Source: Amycolatopsis sp. GM8 (GTDB lineage Bacteria > Actinomycetota > Actinomycetes > Mycobacteriales > Pseudonocardiaceae). From it: a stretch of DNA of 64,000 nucleotides. The position numbers and the translations under genes were made by a program. Shown piece by piece: positions 63,666-64,000 of the stretch (the first letter of the stretch is position 1; every line of letters begins with the position of its first letter). Under the pieces are notes generated by a model. That model was not told the origin of the DNA and ran no database searches. It worked only from the letters and a program-made list of their open reading frames with translations. The stretch is taken from assembly GCF_021653975.1 (NCBI RefSeq), contig NZ_JAJKFK010000002.1, positions 868,001-932,000 of the forward strand. Direction: 5' to 3'.

Positions 63666-64000
63666 ATGAATGGTTCCCGTCCGTTCCGCCGCACGCTCAC
63701 CGTTCTCACCGCGTCCGTGGTCATCAGCGCCGGTTTCATCAGCGTCGCGGTCGCCACGCCGCCCGGCATCCCGTCCGAAACGACCGCCCGCAGCGAGCTG
63801 TCCTCGCTGACCGTCAAGGCCGACGGCAGCCTCGACGGCTACTCCCGCGACAAGTTCCCGCACTGGATCAACCAGGGCAACAGCTGCGACACCCGCGAGG
63901 TCGTGCTCAAGCGCGACGGCACCAACGTCGTCACCGGCTCCGACTGCCACCCGACTTCCGGGACCTGGAAGAGCCCGTACGACGGCGCGACCTGGACCGC
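63666..64000 (+). CDS. Secreted HNH-endonuclease-family protein (truncated by window end)
   Basis: The 111 visible residues comprise a signal peptide (1-31, ending SVAVATPPG) and the start of a secreted nuclease-like domain: LDGYSRDKFPHWINQGNSCDTREVVLKRDG, then SDCHPTSGTWKSPYDGATWT. This is the opening of the actinobacterial secreted HNH endonuclease family; the catalytic HNH part would lie past the right edge. TAGTAT about 35 bases upstream may be its -10. It probably acts on extracellular DNA. Confidence 0.88.
   Translation, partial: MNGSRPFRRTLTVLTASVVISAGFISVAVATPPGIPSETTARSELSSLTVKADGSLDGYSRDKFPHWINQGNSCDTREVVLKRDGTNVVTGSDCHPTSGTWKSPYDGATWT

Overview
The window is about 64 kb of very GC-rich, gene-dense actinobacterial chromosome. 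GTG starts are frequent, and mycothiol (mshD), GlnR, PE/PPE-type secretion genes and F420-dependent oxidoreductase families are present. The order purF-purM ... DUF3073 - class IV aminotransferase - nitrobindin-like - sulfurtransferase operon - thioredoxin - LmeA - GlnR - MshD - pst matches the order I remember around Rv0807-Rv0820 of Mycobacterium tuberculosis. The GlnR, DUF397/XRE and GH25 genes look like those of a filamentous Pseudonocardiaceae such as Amycolatopsis. That placement is inference; no search was run. I saw no prophage, insertion sequence, rRNA, tRNA or CRISPR array.

Layout. 1-3.8 kb: phosphate uptake operon pstS-C-A-B with a PHO-box-like repeat. 3.9-9.7 kb: mycothiol synthase, GlnR, LmeA, thioredoxin, then a sulfur operon (DUF4395, sulfurtransferase, DUF1416) behind a small cysteine-containing leader peptide, a 32-residue membrane microprotein and a nitrobindin-like protein. 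9.8-17.2 kb: class IV aminotransferase, YgfZ, an RsiG-like c-di-GMP/anti-sigma protein, DUF3073, two dehydrogenases, VanZ and a relBE-type toxin-antitoxin pair overlapping arfB. 17.3-22.7 kb: purM, purF, then a WhiJ-like XRE/DUF397 pair around repeated TGCA elements next to a methyltransferase. 23-29 kb: secretion-associated protein, two tandem GH25 lysozymes, a Pro/Gln-rich membrane protein, an XRE-cupin regulator with a GNAT acetyltransferase, and a pentapeptide-repeat protein. 29-36 kb: purL, an asymmetric ABC exporter pair, a ~50-bp minisatellite, purQ and purS. 36-43 kb: a U32-like gene and an IclR regulator sharing a 16-bp site, an L,D-transpeptidase, an aldehyde dehydrogenase, an MFS pump with an ArsR-like regulator, an MBL-fold protein and a DUF2334 deacetylase. 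43-49.7 kb: purB, TetR, a sigma factor with a membrane partner, threonine aldolase, HAD hydrolase, aminotransferase. 49.7-54.6 kb: a type VII secretion accessory block (PE, lipoprotein, PPE, EspG, EspC-like, WXG-lysozyme) without core secretion genes. 54.7-64 kb: purD, GDPD, DHA2 pump, Na+/H+ antiporter, LLM oxidoreductase, purA, an unknown gene and a truncated secreted HNH nuclease.

Two themes run through the region. Eight purine genes (purA, B, D, F, L, M, Q, S) are all on the minus strand but separated by unrelated blocks; together they cover much of the pathway to IMP and AMP. At fourteen genes a TANNNT hexamer lies exactly 6-7 bases before the start codon, the arrangement expected for leaderless mRNA. 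These include purL, purB, purD, mshD, relB, ygfZ and the cysteine leader peptide. In several cases the hexamer overlaps the stop codon of the neighbouring gene.
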